Positions 1 to 9,202 of a stretch of 64,000 nt of DNA are shown here, piece after piece (the first letter of the stretch is position 1; each line of letters starts with the position of its first letter). The stretch is from a bacterium (GTDB lineage Bacteria; Bdellovibrionota; UBA2428): positions 100,048 through 164,047 of the forward strand of contig JAACVK010000021.1 of NCBI GenBank assembly GCA_009991595.1, read 5' to 3'. A program made the position numbers and the translations under genes. A model generated the notes under the pieces. It did not search any database. It saw nothing but the letters and a program-made list of their open reading frames with translations, and was not told where the DNA came from.

Positions 1-3000
1 GCTAGCGGCAATTCCTACGCAGGAATCTCAGACACGACAAGCTGGACCTTTACGACTGCTGCAGGATCTGATGTCACTGCACCTTCTATGAGCACGCTTA
101 GCCCAGCCGACAATTCAACCTCGGTTTCTAACACTCCCAATCTGGTCATAACCTTCGATGAAGCCGTGGATACCGAAAGCGGAAACATTGTTGTTTACAA
201 AAGCTCAGACGATAGCGTTATCGCAACCGTTGATGTAACCGATACTGGACTTGTTTCAGGAACGGGAACAACCTCAATTACCATCGATATGGGTGTGATT
301 TTGAGCGATAGTACTGAGTACTATGTTCTTGTTGATGCTTCAGCTTTCGATGACGCCTCAGGCAACTCTTATGCTGGAATATCTTCAACCACTGCCTGGA
401 GTTTCACCACAGGTGATTCAACAAATCCTACTGTTTCAACACTTTCGCCGGCAGATAATGCCACAGGCGTGAGCGAAATTGCCAATCTTGTGATTACCTT
501 TGATGAGGCGGTGGATGTAGAAACTGGCAACATCTATATATATGATAGTGATGACACCTTGATTGAAACCATTGATGTCACTAGCGGACAGATCACAGGC
601 ACTGGCACAACTACCATCACTATCAACCCCTCAGTTACACTTGAGTCTAGCAAAGGACACTATATTCAAATCAATGCAACTGCCTTTGACGACACAAGCG
701 GCAATTCATTTGCTGGCATAAACGACACCACTACCTGGAGCTTCACCACAGGCGTGTCGGCCACTCCGATCGTGACTACGCTTAACCCTGCCGATGATGC
801 CATGAGTGTAAGTGAGAACGCCAATCTTGAGATCACCTTCAATCGAGATGTTGATGTAGAAACGGGCAACATTTATATCTATGACAGCGATAATGATCTG
901 ATTGAAACTATAGACGTGACAAGTGGTCAAGTTACAGGAAGTGGATCAACCACGATCACCATCGACCCAACTTATCCTCTCGAAAACTCGAAGGGACACT
1001 ATATTCAAATCGATGCCACAGCTTTTGACGACACAAGCGGCAATTCATTTGTTGGCATAAACGACACCACTACTTGGAGCTTCACGACCGGAAATGAAGT
1101 CGCCCCCGAGGCCATCTCGTATAGCCCGGCCGATGACAGCACCGGCGTAAGTTTGGACACAAATCTTGTCATAACCTTCCATGAGGCTGCCCTGGCTGAC
1201 ATAGGAAACATTGAAATCTATGACTCTGACAACTCCTTGATTGAAACCATTGATGTCTCTAGCGGGCAGGTTTCGGGTTCAGGAACCAACACCATAACGA
1301 TTAATCCGAGCACAACTTTAGAAGCCTCAAAGGGGCACTATATTCAAATAGACTCAGGCGCCTTCAGGGATTCAAACAACAATTACTATGCCGGCCTAAG
1401 CGATAACACGACCTGGAGCTTTACAACTGGAACGGGGGCTGACGTAACAAACCCGACAGTTTCGTCCCTTTCGCCAGCCGATAACGCCACTGGTGTATCA
1501 ACGACAGCAAATTTAGTAATTACATTCGACGAGTTCGTAAATACAGGCTCTGGAAACATTGTGATTTATCGCACGTCTGACAACAACGTAATGGAAACCA
1601 TCGACGTCACTTCTGGGCAGGTAACAGGACATACGGGCGGAGCAGAGGTTACCATCAACCCCTCAATCACCTTAGCCAACAACACAGAATACTATGTGCT
1701 TATAGACGCTACAGCTTTTGATGATGATGCTGGCAACTCTTTTGCAGGCATCTCTTCAACAACTTACTGGAGCTTTAACACTACAGATACAGTTCAGCCA
1801 AGCATATCATCTGTCTACCCTGCAGATGATTCTATAGGAATTTCTCCGATCACTAATCTTGTAATCACAGCCGATGAACCCATTCAACTTAGTGGTAGTG
1901 GTAGTGTCGATCTATACAGACTTTCAGACTACAGTTTCGTAGAAACTATGACTGTCGCCAATGGAAAAATTTCTAAGACAGGGGCCACCGAGCTTACCAT
2001 CAATCCTTCAACTACCTTAGCAGATAGCACTGCCTATTACCTGTACGTTGATGACGGTCTTTTTGATGATTTTGAGAACAACCCGAACCTCGGAATTGAT
2101 GACAGTACCGTTTGGAATTTCACGACAGCGGCGGCCGACGCAACTAAACCCGATGTAACAATCAACGAGAACTCGGGCCAAGTGGACCCAGCGAACTCTT
2201 TACCGGTAATTTTTGATGTGGTCTTTAGCGAAGAAATTGACCCGAGCACTTTTACAATAGCTGACATCACTCAAAACGGCACAGCTAGCGGAATTACTTG
2301 GACCATCACTGACTCGGGTGATGCAACAACCTTCACCCTTCGAGCAACTGTGGTGACAGGAGCCGGAACCCTACAACCTTCCATTGCGGCGGGTGTGGTT
2401 GATGATTTAGCGGGAAATACAAATACGATTTCGACTGCAACAGACAACACCGTAACTTATACTCCTGGCTCACGGACTATCACTCTAGACTCTACTGGGT
2501 GTAACGACACAACTGCAGCCATAGGCTCTGCTTCACCTCCATTCTGCACAGTGCAAGCTGCCGTAGATGAAGCCATTGCCGCCAACCCCTCTGGAACAAA
2601 TCCTGTTGTGATTGAAGTCGCCAATGAAACTTTTGGGACAGCCATCGTTAGCACTAACTTTGGAACCAATGTTACTTGGCAGGCAATTTCAGGTTCACCA
2701 GTGATCACAAAAATTGACGCAAGTGGTTCCGATGGTGCCACTGGTGCCATCGCTCAACCCGGGACCGATGATGGATCTGGATGTGACAGCTCTAGCGGGG
2801 GAGGCACTGGCGAGAGTGGGACAAACGGATACAGCCTTAGCATCATTTCTGACGGCAATATTACCTTCACAACTATTGATAGTTCTGGTGGCAATGGCGG
2901 AGACGGGGGCGATTACACGATAGACTGCCAAGGATCTGATTTGTCTGGAGGCTCCGCTGGAGCAGCTGGTTCTGGCGGTACTCTGATCTTGGAGAATGTC

Positions 3001-3663
3001 ATAGCAACCACGGTTACTGCCGTTGGTGGAACAGGGGGAAGCGCTGGCACCTGTATGGCAAGCTGCGGAAGCGCATCAAGTGGAGGGGTAGCTGCTGATA
3101 TAACTCTAACAAATTCTACGGTCGTGACAGTTGACGCAAGTGCTGGATCCCCAGGTAGCGATGCAGGGATATTTTCAGGATTTGGAGCAGATGGTTCAAA
3201 CATACATTTGAATTCCACTACTGTTACTGGAACATGCACCACAAATGCGTCGAGTGATAATCACATGAGTGGAAGCTGTTATTCCGCGGGAAAAATTTAT
3301 GATGATGCGGGCGATTCCTCCTGCGGATCTACAAGTTGGAGCGGCATTTCCGATTGCCTCCCTCCAGAGTCAGCTTGGTTCGATGGGGCATACTGTGACG
3401 GGACAGATGTCATTACAGCCACAATCGACGATTCATGGGGAGTAAGCAATACTTACAGCATAAACTGGTCGGGCGGAAGTTCAGGTTGGTACACCTACTC
3501 TGATGATCAAGGCAGCACGGATCTTACATGGGAATCTGGCACCAGTTCCACATCCACCTCTTGGAGTTCTTTCGGTGGCTCGGGCACGCTAAACGTTATT
3601 GTAAGCGACTTTAAATGTAACAATATTACTTCAGGAACTGACTCGGCTGCATATTCTGACTAA
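1..3663 (+). CDS. Giant secreted protein with bacterial Ig-like repeats (5' end outside window)
   Basis: The reading frame is open from base 1, so the listed ATG at 88 is internal and the gene starts upstream of the window. The visible 1220 residues hold the end of one repeat and six further repeats of about 105-115 residues. Each starts near SPADN.TGVS and closes with a W[SN]F.T motif, as in SbsA/Big_5-type bacterial Ig-like domains. A diverged seventh Ig-like unit follows (about residues 715-815), then a Gly/Ser/Thr-rich stretch resembling a parallel beta-helix (about 900-1100) and a cysteine-containing C-terminus. No sortase signal or membrane anchor is visible at the C-terminus. It probably acts at the cell surface in adhesion or as a stalk; that role is inferred from the architecture. 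It ends 7 bases before the convergent transsulfuration gene, leaving no room for a separate terminator. Confidence 0.85.
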   Translation, partial: ASGNSYAGISDTTSWTFTTAAGSDVTAPSMSTLSPADNSTSVSNTPNLVITFDEAVDTESGNIVVYKSSDDSVIATVDVTDTGLVSGTGTTSITIDMGVILSDSTEYYVLVDASAFDDASGNSYAGISSTTAWSFTTGDSTNPTVSTLSPADNATGVSEIANLVITFDEAVDVETGNIYIYDSDDTLIETIDVTSGQITGTGTTTITINPSVTLESSKGHYIQINATAFDDTSGNSFAGINDTTTWSFTTGVSATPIVTTLNPADDAMSVSENANLEITFNRDVDVETGNIYIYDSDNDLIETIDVTSGQVTGSGSTTITIDPTYPLENSKGHYIQIDATAFDDTSGNSFVGINDTTTWSFTTGNEVAPEAISYSPADDSTGVSLDTNLVITFHEAALADIGNIEIYDSDNSLIETIDVSSGQVSGSGTNTITINPSTTLEASKGHYIQIDSGAFRDSNNNYYAGLSDNTTWSFTTGTGADVTNPTVSSLSPADNATGVSTTANLVITFDEFVNTGSGNIVIYRTSDNNVMETIDVTSGQVTGHTGGAEVTINPSITLANNTEYYVLIDATAFDDDAGNSFAGISSTTYWSFNTTDTVQPSISSVYPADDSIGISPITNLVITADEPIQLSGSGSVDLYRLSDYSFVETMTVANGKISKTGATELTINPSTTLADSTAYYLYVDDGLFDDFENNPNLGIDDSTVWNFTTAAADATKPDVTINENSGQVDPANSLPVIFDVVFSEEIDPSTFTIADITQNGTASGITWTITDSGDATTFTLRATVVTGAGTLQPSIAAGVVDDLAGNTNTISTATDNTVTYTPGSRTITLDSTGCNDTTAAIGSASPPFCTVQAAVDEAIAANPSGTNPVVIEVANETFGTAIVSTNFGTNVTWQAISGSPVITKIDASGSDGATGAIAQPGTDDGSGCDSSSGGGTGESGTNGYSLSIISDGNITFTTIDSSGGNGGDGGDYTIDCQGSDLSGGSAGAAGSGGTLILENVIATTVTAVGGTGGSAGTCMASCGSASSGGVAADITLTNSTVVTVDASAGSPGSDAGIFSGFGADGSNIHLNSTTVTGTCTTNASSDNHMSGSCYSAGKIYDDAGDSSCGSTSWSGISDCLPPESAWFDGAYCDGTDVITATIDDSWGVSNTYSINWSGGSSGWYTYSDDQGSTDLTWESGTSSTSTSWSSFGGSGTLNVIVSDFKCNNITSGTDSAAYSD

Positions 3664-3670
3664 TGAACAC

Positions 3671-4819
3671 CTAGTTAAGAGCATTTTGAAGATCTGATAC
3701 CAAAGATTCAGAACTCTCAATTCCAACGGACAAACGTAAAAGCTGACTATCAATTCCAAGATGCTCTCGCATTTTCTCGGGGACCGAAGCATGGGTCATT
3801 TTCTCTGGGTGATTCACAAGAGACTCCACGCAACCAAGACTCTCGGCAAGGCGAAACATTCTCAGCTTAGCTAAGAATGTTTTTACATCCTCGTAATTGC
3901 CCTTAAGTTTAAAAGAAACAATTCCCGAAAAACCACGCATTTGCTCTTTCGCAATAGCATGTTGCGGATGAGACTCTAATCCTGGATAAAAAACCACGTC
4001 AACCTTTGGATGAGTTTCTAAGAATTCGGCCACGGCAAAAGCATTTTCTTCGTGTTTTTTCATTCTTATAGCGAGTGTCGACAGACTTCTGTGAAACAAA
4101 TGACAATCCATTGGAGAAGGGATCGCCCCTGCTGCAAACTGCACGTATTTAAGAGATTGAAAAAGCTTGGGGTCATTAACCATCAAAGCTCCACCGATCA
4201 AATCGGAATGGCCACCAATGTATTTGGAACTGCTATGCAAAACAATACTAGCTCCTAGCTCCAACGGAGATTGAAACACAGGTGAAGCAAAGGTGTTATC
4301 CACCAAAAACTGGCAGTCTTTGCCTTTAAGCAATTTTGCTACACCAACAACATCGATGACTTTTAAAAGTGGATTTGTCGGAGACTCTACCCACACCAAA
4401 CGAGTTTTTTCGTTTAATGCTGCAGCTACGTTATCGAGATTGGACATATCAACAAAGTGAAATTTTAGGTCATATTTGGCAAAAAGAGTGCGGAACATAC
4501 GGCCTGTCCCACCGTAAACATCATCACACACAATGACTTCGGCACCTGGATCTAAAAGTTGTATCACGGCTTGTTCTGCCGCAAGGCCTGAGGAAAAGGC
4601 CAAACCATGTTGAGCAACCTCCACTGCAGCCAGAGCTTTTTCATAAGCCTCCCTGGTTGGATTGTCCGCACGAGAATAGTCGTAACCCAGGTGTTCGGCA
4701 GGAGCCTTTTGCTCATAGGTTGAAGCCGTATGAATGGGTTTGACCACCGCACCGGTCAACGGATCGGAGTCTTTAGCAGCATGAACACAAGTATCAAAGT
4801 CACGGCTTCTTATTGTCAT
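3671..4819 (-). CDS. Cystathionine gamma-synthase/gamma-lyase family PLP enzyme
   Basis: This is a trans-sulfuration enzyme of the Cys/Met metabolism PLP family. At 382 residues it has the usual length. Visible family motifs are YSRADNPTR near residue 48, VESPTNPLLK near 145, and the PLP-lysine block SSSKYIGGHSD near 200. The C-terminal RLSVGIES is the usual substrate-binding segment. Sequence alone does not separate cystathionine gamma-synthase (MetB), gamma-lyase and beta-lyase. The cystathionine beta-synthase-like gene at 19.3 kb would fit a gamma-lyase in reverse transsulfuration (homocysteine to cysteine), but that pairing is inference. The enzyme is cytoplasmic. The gene stands alone and converges on the Ig-repeat gene. 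Confidence 0.9.
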   Translation of the reverse strand: MTIRSRDFDTCVHAAKDSDPLTGAVVKPIHTASTYEQKAPAEHLGYDYSRADNPTREAYEKALAAVEVAQHGLAFSSGLAAEQAVIQLLDPGAEVIVCDDVYGGTGRMFRTLFAKYDLKFHFVDMSNLDNVAAALNEKTRLVWVESPTNPLLKVIDVVGVAKLLKGKDCQFLVDNTFASPVFQSPLELGASIVLHSSSKYIGGHSDLIGGALMVNDPKLFQSLKYVQFAAGAIPSPMDCHLFHRSLSTLAIRMKKHEENAFAVAEFLETHPKVDVVFYPGLESHPQHAIAKEQMRGFSGIVSFKLKGNYEDVKTFLAKLRMFRLAESLGCVESLVNHPEKMTHASVPEKMREHLGIDSQLLRLSVGIESSESLVSDLQNALN

Positions 4820-4924
4820 AGGGGCAAACCTAGCAAGAAGCCGTTCAGATCGAAAGCCCCTAACGCGCCTGGTAGGCGAAAATATGCTTATGATTCTCTT
4901 CTAGAGTGTCGAAGAATACTCATA

Positions 4925-5062
4925 ATGAAAATATCCCCAGTAAACCCCATGACCGGCTTTGGCATAGCTCAAACAAAACCTAAAAAACCGAAGGATAAAG
5001 CGCCTCAGAAGGACAAAAGCCCTTCAAAAGATCAAAGCAAAGACAAGAAACCTGGCAAGTAA
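4925..5062 (+). CDS. Small lysine-rich hypothetical protein (45 aa)
   Basis: The ORF track gives 110 residues from 4730, but that version begins antisense to the start of the transsulfuration gene. The internal ATG at 4925 gives a compact 45-residue protein, MKISPVNPMTGFG followed by a low-complexity K/P/D/S/Q tail. A purine stretch (GAAGAA) lies about 10 bases upstream. The tail resembles disordered basic tails of small bacterial proteins. It ends 10 bases before the convergent ampG gene. No function can be assigned, and it may not be translated. Confidence 0.4.
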   Translation: MKISPVNPMTGFGIAQTKPKKPKDKAPQKDKSPSKDQSKDKKPGK

Positions 5063-5072
5063 AAACAACCGA

Positions 5073-6347
5073 CTATCTTTTCACCGCGGATTGAAAGGTT
5101 TCTGGAAACTTCCGCTTGAGCACCAAAACGAGCAAAACTCCTGGAAGAGCAATCACCGAACAAAACACAAAAAATGGTGCGTAGCTTATCTTCTCAACCA
5201 AAACACCTGCGTATCCAGCAAACAAAGTTCGACTAATGGAAGCAAGGCTAGCGAATAAGGCGTATTGAGCCGCCGTAAAGTTTTTATTAGTTAAATGCCC
5301 CATAAAAGCGACCAATGCGGCAGTCCCCATTCCGGCGCTTAAGTCCTCGATGGCAACAACAAAACTAAGAGCTGGAATAGAGGCTCCTGTCATAGATAAG
5401 ATCCCAAACAGCGCAGTGGATACAGATTGAAAAATTCCAAATATTAAAAGCGCCCAAAAATAGCCCAATCTAAAGAGAACAATGCCTCCCAAGAATAAGC
5501 CGACTAAAGTTGAAACAAAGCCAACCCCAGAAGTAACCTCAGCGATGATCTTATTAGAAAAGCCAAGGTCTACATAAAACGGACTCAGCATGGAGCCCCC
5601 CATGGCATCGCCTAACTTGTAGAACAAAATAAAAAAGAACACATAAGCAGCACCGGGCCGCCGGAAGAAATCAACAAAAGGCTCGATGATAAAGCTAGAC
5701 AGCGATTTCTTTTCTAGATCTTGAGAAACTGGAGCTTTATCGGCCCACAAACTAGCAAACAGCCCCACCCCCATACAAAAAACTAAAATCCAAAAACTCT
5801 GTTGAAAACTTAGCCCCAGAGTATCCTTATCAACGGTCCACAAAGCAAAGCCGGAAGCAACCAACATTCCTATACGATAACCATAAACACTCAAGGCAGC
5901 CCCCACGCCTAGCTCTTCATCCGAGAGAATCTCTCGTCGATAGGCATCAACAGCAATGTCTTGAGTTGCTGAAAAAAAACAGAGAACCAAGGTAACAATT
6001 GCGATGTAAGTCAAAGAAACTTTTGGGTCAGCAAAAGTCATACTAGCAAAACCCGTCATCAATCCGAGTTGAGTTAGAATCATCCAACTTCGGCGACGCC
6101 CAAGCTTTGTTAGACTAAACTTATCGAGCAAAAAAGCCCACGCAAAATTAAAAGAGTAAAATGTGGTAATCCAAGAAAAGAATCCTATTGTCGATAACTC
6201 AATGCCTTCTCGTCTAAGCCAAATTTTTAAGGTCTTGTAAAAGACCATAATTGGCAAACCACTGGAAAACCCCAACAGAAATACGATTAGCATTCTCTTA
6301 GATTTCAAGGCCCGCAACAATTCCCCAAAGCTCTGTTTTTCGCTCAT
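5073..6347 (-). CDS. ampG: AmpG-like muropeptide permease (MFS)
   Basis: An inner-membrane major facilitator protein with about 12 hydrophobic segments, 424 residues. AmpG-family landmarks are GFSSGLP in the first helix, SATQDIAVDAYRRE near residue 128, FYKLGDAMGGSML mid-protein and FTAAQYALFASLASISRT in the second half. AmpG imports GlcNAc-anhydroMurNAc peptides released from peptidoglycan, feeding wall recycling and, in many bacteria, beta-lactamase induction. In a predatory bacterium it could also take up prey wall fragments (inference). It is a single gene, with no ampC, ampR or recycling genes beside it. Confidence 0.85.
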   Translation of the reverse strand: MSEKQSFGELLRALKSKRMLIVFLLGFSSGLPIMVFYKTLKIWLRREGIELSTIGFFSWITTFYSFNFAWAFLLDKFSLTKLGRRRSWMILTQLGLMTGFASMTFADPKVSLTYIAIVTLVLCFFSATQDIAVDAYRREILSDEELGVGAALSVYGYRIGMLVASGFALWTVDKDTLGLSFQQSFWILVFCMGVGLFASLWADKAPVSQDLEKKSLSSFIIEPFVDFFRRPGAAYVFFFILFYKLGDAMGGSMLSPFYVDLGFSNKIIAEVTSGVGFVSTLVGLFLGGIVLFRLGYFWALLIFGIFQSVSTALFGILSMTGASIPALSFVVAIEDLSAGMGTAALVAFMGHLTNKNFTAAQYALFASLASISRTLFAGYAGVLVEKISYAPFFVFCSVIALPGVLLVLVLKRKFPETFQSAVKR

Positions 6348-6433
6348 GGTGTTTAGTATGAATGCATAAACGCCATACTTCCAGACATAGGTAAGTGTTT
6401 TTAGGTAATTTTCCTTTAGAGTTATGACATTGG

Positions 6434-6507
6434 AGAGCTAGAGGGCTTGCACCTCTCCCCGTGCTCGCTTTGCTGCACTAAGGTCGAAACGCAATCCCTC
6501 TAGCTCT
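6434..6507. repeat. Intergenic inverted repeat, 12-bp perfect arms
   Basis: AGAGCTAGAGGG (6434-6445) is exactly reverse-complementary to CCCTCTAGCTCT (6496-6507), with a 50-base loop containing CTCGCTTTGCTGCAC. It lies in the 231-bp gap between ampG and the PhoX-like gene, both on the minus strand. It could be a structured RNA, part of an mRNA leader, or a dispersed extragenic element. It does not fold as a tRNA. Confidence 0.5.
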
Positions 6508-6578
6508 ACGAATCCACACATCTTACTGAAAACGAGTCGTATTCACTTTAAATCTGATAAGAGGATAGCATTTCCCAA

Positions 6579-8177
6579 CTAAGAAATAAGTTTTTCTATC
6601 AAAGGACCTGATATTCGAACAACACTTGGCTTAGGAATGTTCTTTCCTCCAAAAGGCCAATGGCTGCTTAGCCGATCTAAGCCCTGAGAACCGCTTCCAG
6701 GATGCTGAACCGAAACATAGATAGCTTTTTTCGAAGGACAAAAGCAAGGCCCAGTGAGTTCTGCATCAGGCGGAGCTGAGGCTATCTGAAAAACCCTACC
6801 TGCATCCAATCCAGAAGTGGGAACCACAAACAAGCCATTCCTTCTTGCGCTTGAATAAGGGCCCTTGCCCATAAGTTTTTCTGACACGTCATTGGTGACC
6901 CAAAGGTTACCCTTACTATCAAAGGCTACGTTATCGGGACAAAGCAAGCCTGAGGCCGAGCCTCCACTCACAAAAGTAGAAAACTTAAACTCTTCTGATT
7001 TGTGATCTCCGTTAGCGGGCACAAGCTTAGCTATTGAGCCATAAAAACGAAGTGCTTTCGCATTTCCAGTCAGCGAAACAAAGACAGAATTGTCTTTTGG
7101 ATTAACCGCAATTCCCTCCGGTCTATCCAAAGGCGTGCCCCCAACAAGTCGAGCCGCTTCGCGAGCGTAAATCATAACCTCTAATTGACTAGCAAAAGCT
7201 TCCTTTAGCTTTTTTGATTTTTCTCTTAGTAAAGGAATCCACTTTTCATTCTTAGTATCGGCCACAAACAAGGTTCCGGAATCGAGATTCGTTTTTGAAT
7301 CAGAAACAAACTTAAAAATACAAGCGTCTTCTCGATCATCGCCCATATAGACGACTGGCGTGCCATCTTTGGCTCGAACGACAAAAGCGCCTTCGTGCAA
7401 AAAACGACCCATGGAGGTGTGCTTCTTAGCCTTCCCCGTCATTGGGTCTACTTCTACAACCCAACCATAATGCTCTGGCTGAAACTTAAAATGCTTGGTC
7501 CAACCATAACTATCTTCTTCCTTTTGAAACTTTCCATTCTCGAGCGCGTAATCTCCAACACAATCATCGTAATTTTCTTCGCAAGTTAAGAAAGTTTTCC
7601 ATGGAGTAACCCCTCCAGAGCAATTGGCCAAGGTGCCTTCTGCAACGTTAGAGCCTTTGACCTTAACGTTGGCCGCAAAGGGTATCTTAGAAAACGAATC
7701 GATACGCTTGTTGAGGCGGTGCCCTTTAACCGGGTTAAACTTGCCTTCCTTGTCTTTTTCAAAAACCACAACAGATACGCCGACCTCTTGGCGCTCTTTC
7801 TTTGCTTGCTCCAAAGTAGGTGAATTGCCCTTTCTTCCACTCACTAGCAAAGTGCTCACACTTTCATGATTAACCATGAAAACGCTTTGTGCGGAGGAAA
7901 GCGAAATCTCACCGATAAAATCATTATTATATCCAAAGTGTCTGCCATCAGGAAAGATTTCATCCTCATAGCTCAGCACTCGCTCCCAAAGCACACCGGC
8001 CGCCGTGTGCAAAGTGTCTTTTGAATTTGCTAACGATCTACTCAGCCCATCAAAAGGACCGGACTCCGCCCAAAGTAGTCGAGACAGGCTCATTGGCATT
8101 AAAACCGCGGAACTAGCCACAAGACCGCTTTGACCCAAAAACTTTAAAAACTCTCTTCGACTCCACTCGTGCTTCAT
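6579..8177 (-). CDS. Tat-exported PhoX-like phosphatase (DUF839 family)
   Basis: The N-terminus SRREFLKFLG followed by a hydrophobic stretch is a twin-arginine signal, so the 532-residue protein is exported folded. Family landmarks of PhoX/DUF839 are NCSGGVTPWKTFLTCEEN near residue 185, then GDDREDACIFKF, PEGIAVNP, and CPDNVAFDSKGNLWVTND in a beta-propeller-like body. PhoX proteins are periplasmic Ca/Fe-dependent alkaline phosphatases, so a role in phosphate scavenging is likely. Other DUF839 proteins have no proven activity. No Pho-box-like site is obvious upstream. The first ATG directly precedes the RR motif and is the natural start. Confidence 0.82.
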   Translation of the reverse strand: MKHEWSRREFLKFLGQSGLVASSAVLMPMSLSRLLWAESGPFDGLSRSLANSKDTLHTAAGVLWERVLSYEDEIFPDGRHFGYNNDFIGEISLSSAQSVFMVNHESVSTLLVSGRKGNSPTLEQAKKERQEVGVSVVVFEKDKEGKFNPVKGHRLNKRIDSFSKIPFAANVKVKGSNVAEGTLANCSGGVTPWKTFLTCEENYDDCVGDYALENGKFQKEEDSYGWTKHFKFQPEHYGWVVEVDPMTGKAKKHTSMGRFLHEGAFVVRAKDGTPVVYMGDDREDACIFKFVSDSKTNLDSGTLFVADTKNEKWIPLLREKSKKLKEAFASQLEVMIYAREAARLVGGTPLDRPEGIAVNPKDNSVFVSLTGNAKALRFYGSIAKLVPANGDHKSEEFKFSTFVSGGSASGLLCPDNVAFDSKGNLWVTNDVSEKLMGKGPYSSARRNGLFVVPTSGLDAGRVFQIASAPPDAELTGPCFCPSKKAIYVSVQHPGSGSQGLDRLSSHWPFGGKNIPKPSVVRISGPLIEKLIS

Positions 8178-8289
8178 AAATAGTCTCGAATAGATAGCGC
8201 CAACAGAGCCGGTGGTATAGGTAGAATTTGATTAGATAACAGTTTCAGAAATAGGGACGTTGCCCCTCCAAAAAAGCCAATAAAAACGC

Positions 8290-9195
8290 TCAAAAAGTAT
8301 CCTGGAACCGAGAGGAGAGGCCGCGGAGCCAGGTGCGTTGTTTTTTGGCTAGCTGGCGGTGGGCGATAAGAACTTCTTGGCGGCATTCTTCAAAACTTGT
8401 TTGGCCTGCAAGGTGTCGGACGACTTGTTCGTAGCCGATGGTTTTTAAGCCCCAGCTTTCGTCAGAAAATTCTTTGCGAAGGTTTTTCACCTCTTCTATC
8501 CAGCCGCTCTCGAACATTTGGTCGATTCGAGTCAGGTAGTGGCTATCCGGCGCAACTTTAGTGGCATTTAGAACTAAGGTTTGAGTATCGCTATCGAAAG
8601 GAGCATTGTTCGAATTTTTTAAGTCGGCCAAGGACAAACCTTGCCTTAAGATCAGATCAGCATAACGATGAACACGGTATTCGTCATTGGGATGAATCCA
8701 CTCTCCAATATCAGGCTCTTTTTTTCTTAGTTGCTCAAAAACCTCTTCTAGCTTTTGAGCCATTAACTGCTGCAAGTAACTCTCATCACTAGCCGCTCCT
8801 GGGGCTGGTCCATCCACGAGCATTCTTTCATAGAAAAAACTGCCACCTACAAAAATAACAGGGTGACATGCTTCAAGAGCTTTTAAAACATCCTCCTTTA
8901 GAACCTTTAAATAATCCGACGCTGTTAAGCGCTCTCCACAGGAAACTAAATCCAAACCTAACCATTGATAATTTTCTCGCTCCGCCCCCGATGGTTTAGC
9001 CGAGCCAATGTCTAATTTCTGATACACAGCCACCGCATCAACACTCACAAGGATAGCTGGTTTCAAACCCTTTTCCACACAGGCATCAGCCAGACTTAAA
9101 GCTAAAGCCGTTTTACCCGAAGCCGTCGGCCCCAAGACAGAAAGAATTTTCTTTCCCGGCTGCCATTCTTGTTGGGTTGAAATTATTTCTCTCAC
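8290..9195 (-). CDS. miaA: tRNA dimethylallyltransferase MiaA
   Basis: MiaA transfers the isopentenyl group to N6 of A37 in tRNAs that read UNN codons. The 301-residue protein has the P-loop GPTASGKT at about residue 22, SVDAVAVYQKLDIGSAKPSG after it, FVGGSFFYERMLVDG near 118, and the C-terminal GYEQVVRHL and HRQLAKKQRTWLRG segments typical of MiaA. The start is GTG. The mutL stop TAG lies 7 bases upstream and its TAGGT forms part of the ribosome-binding site, so miaA is probably translationally coupled to mutL. The mutL-miaA order is common in bacteria. Its product is the substrate for MiaB, encoded at 32.4 kb. Confidence 0.95.
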   Translation of the reverse strand: MREIISTQQEWQPGKKILSVLGPTASGKTALALSLADACVEKGLKPAILVSVDAVAVYQKLDIGSAKPSGAERENYQWLGLDLVSCGERLTASDYLKVLKEDVLKALEACHPVIFVGGSFFYERMLVDGPAPGAASDESYLQQLMAQKLEEVFEQLRKKEPDIGEWIHPNDEYRVHRYADLILRQGLSLADLKNSNNAPFDSDTQTLVLNATKVAPDSHYLTRIDQMFESGWIEEVKNLRKEFSDESWGLKTIGYEQVVRHLAGQTSFEECRQEVLIAHRQLAKKQRTWLRGLSSRFQDTF

Positions 9196-9202
9196 AAAAG
9201 AC

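Noticed and set aside
666-930. Minus-strand ORFs of 68-74 codons inside the Ig-repeat gene
   Set aside because: They are antisense shadows that recur at the same place in each repeat (also at 1005-1211).
4730-5062. 110-codon version of the small Lys-rich ORF
   Set aside because: Its first 65 codons run antisense to the start of the transsulfuration gene and across the intergenic region; only the 45-codon tail looks coding.
6434-6507. Possible tRNA (GGTCGAAAC... near a 3' stem looked like a T-arm)
   Set aside because: No 7-bp acceptor, D-arm or anticodon arm can be drawn; only the 12-bp outer stem is solid.
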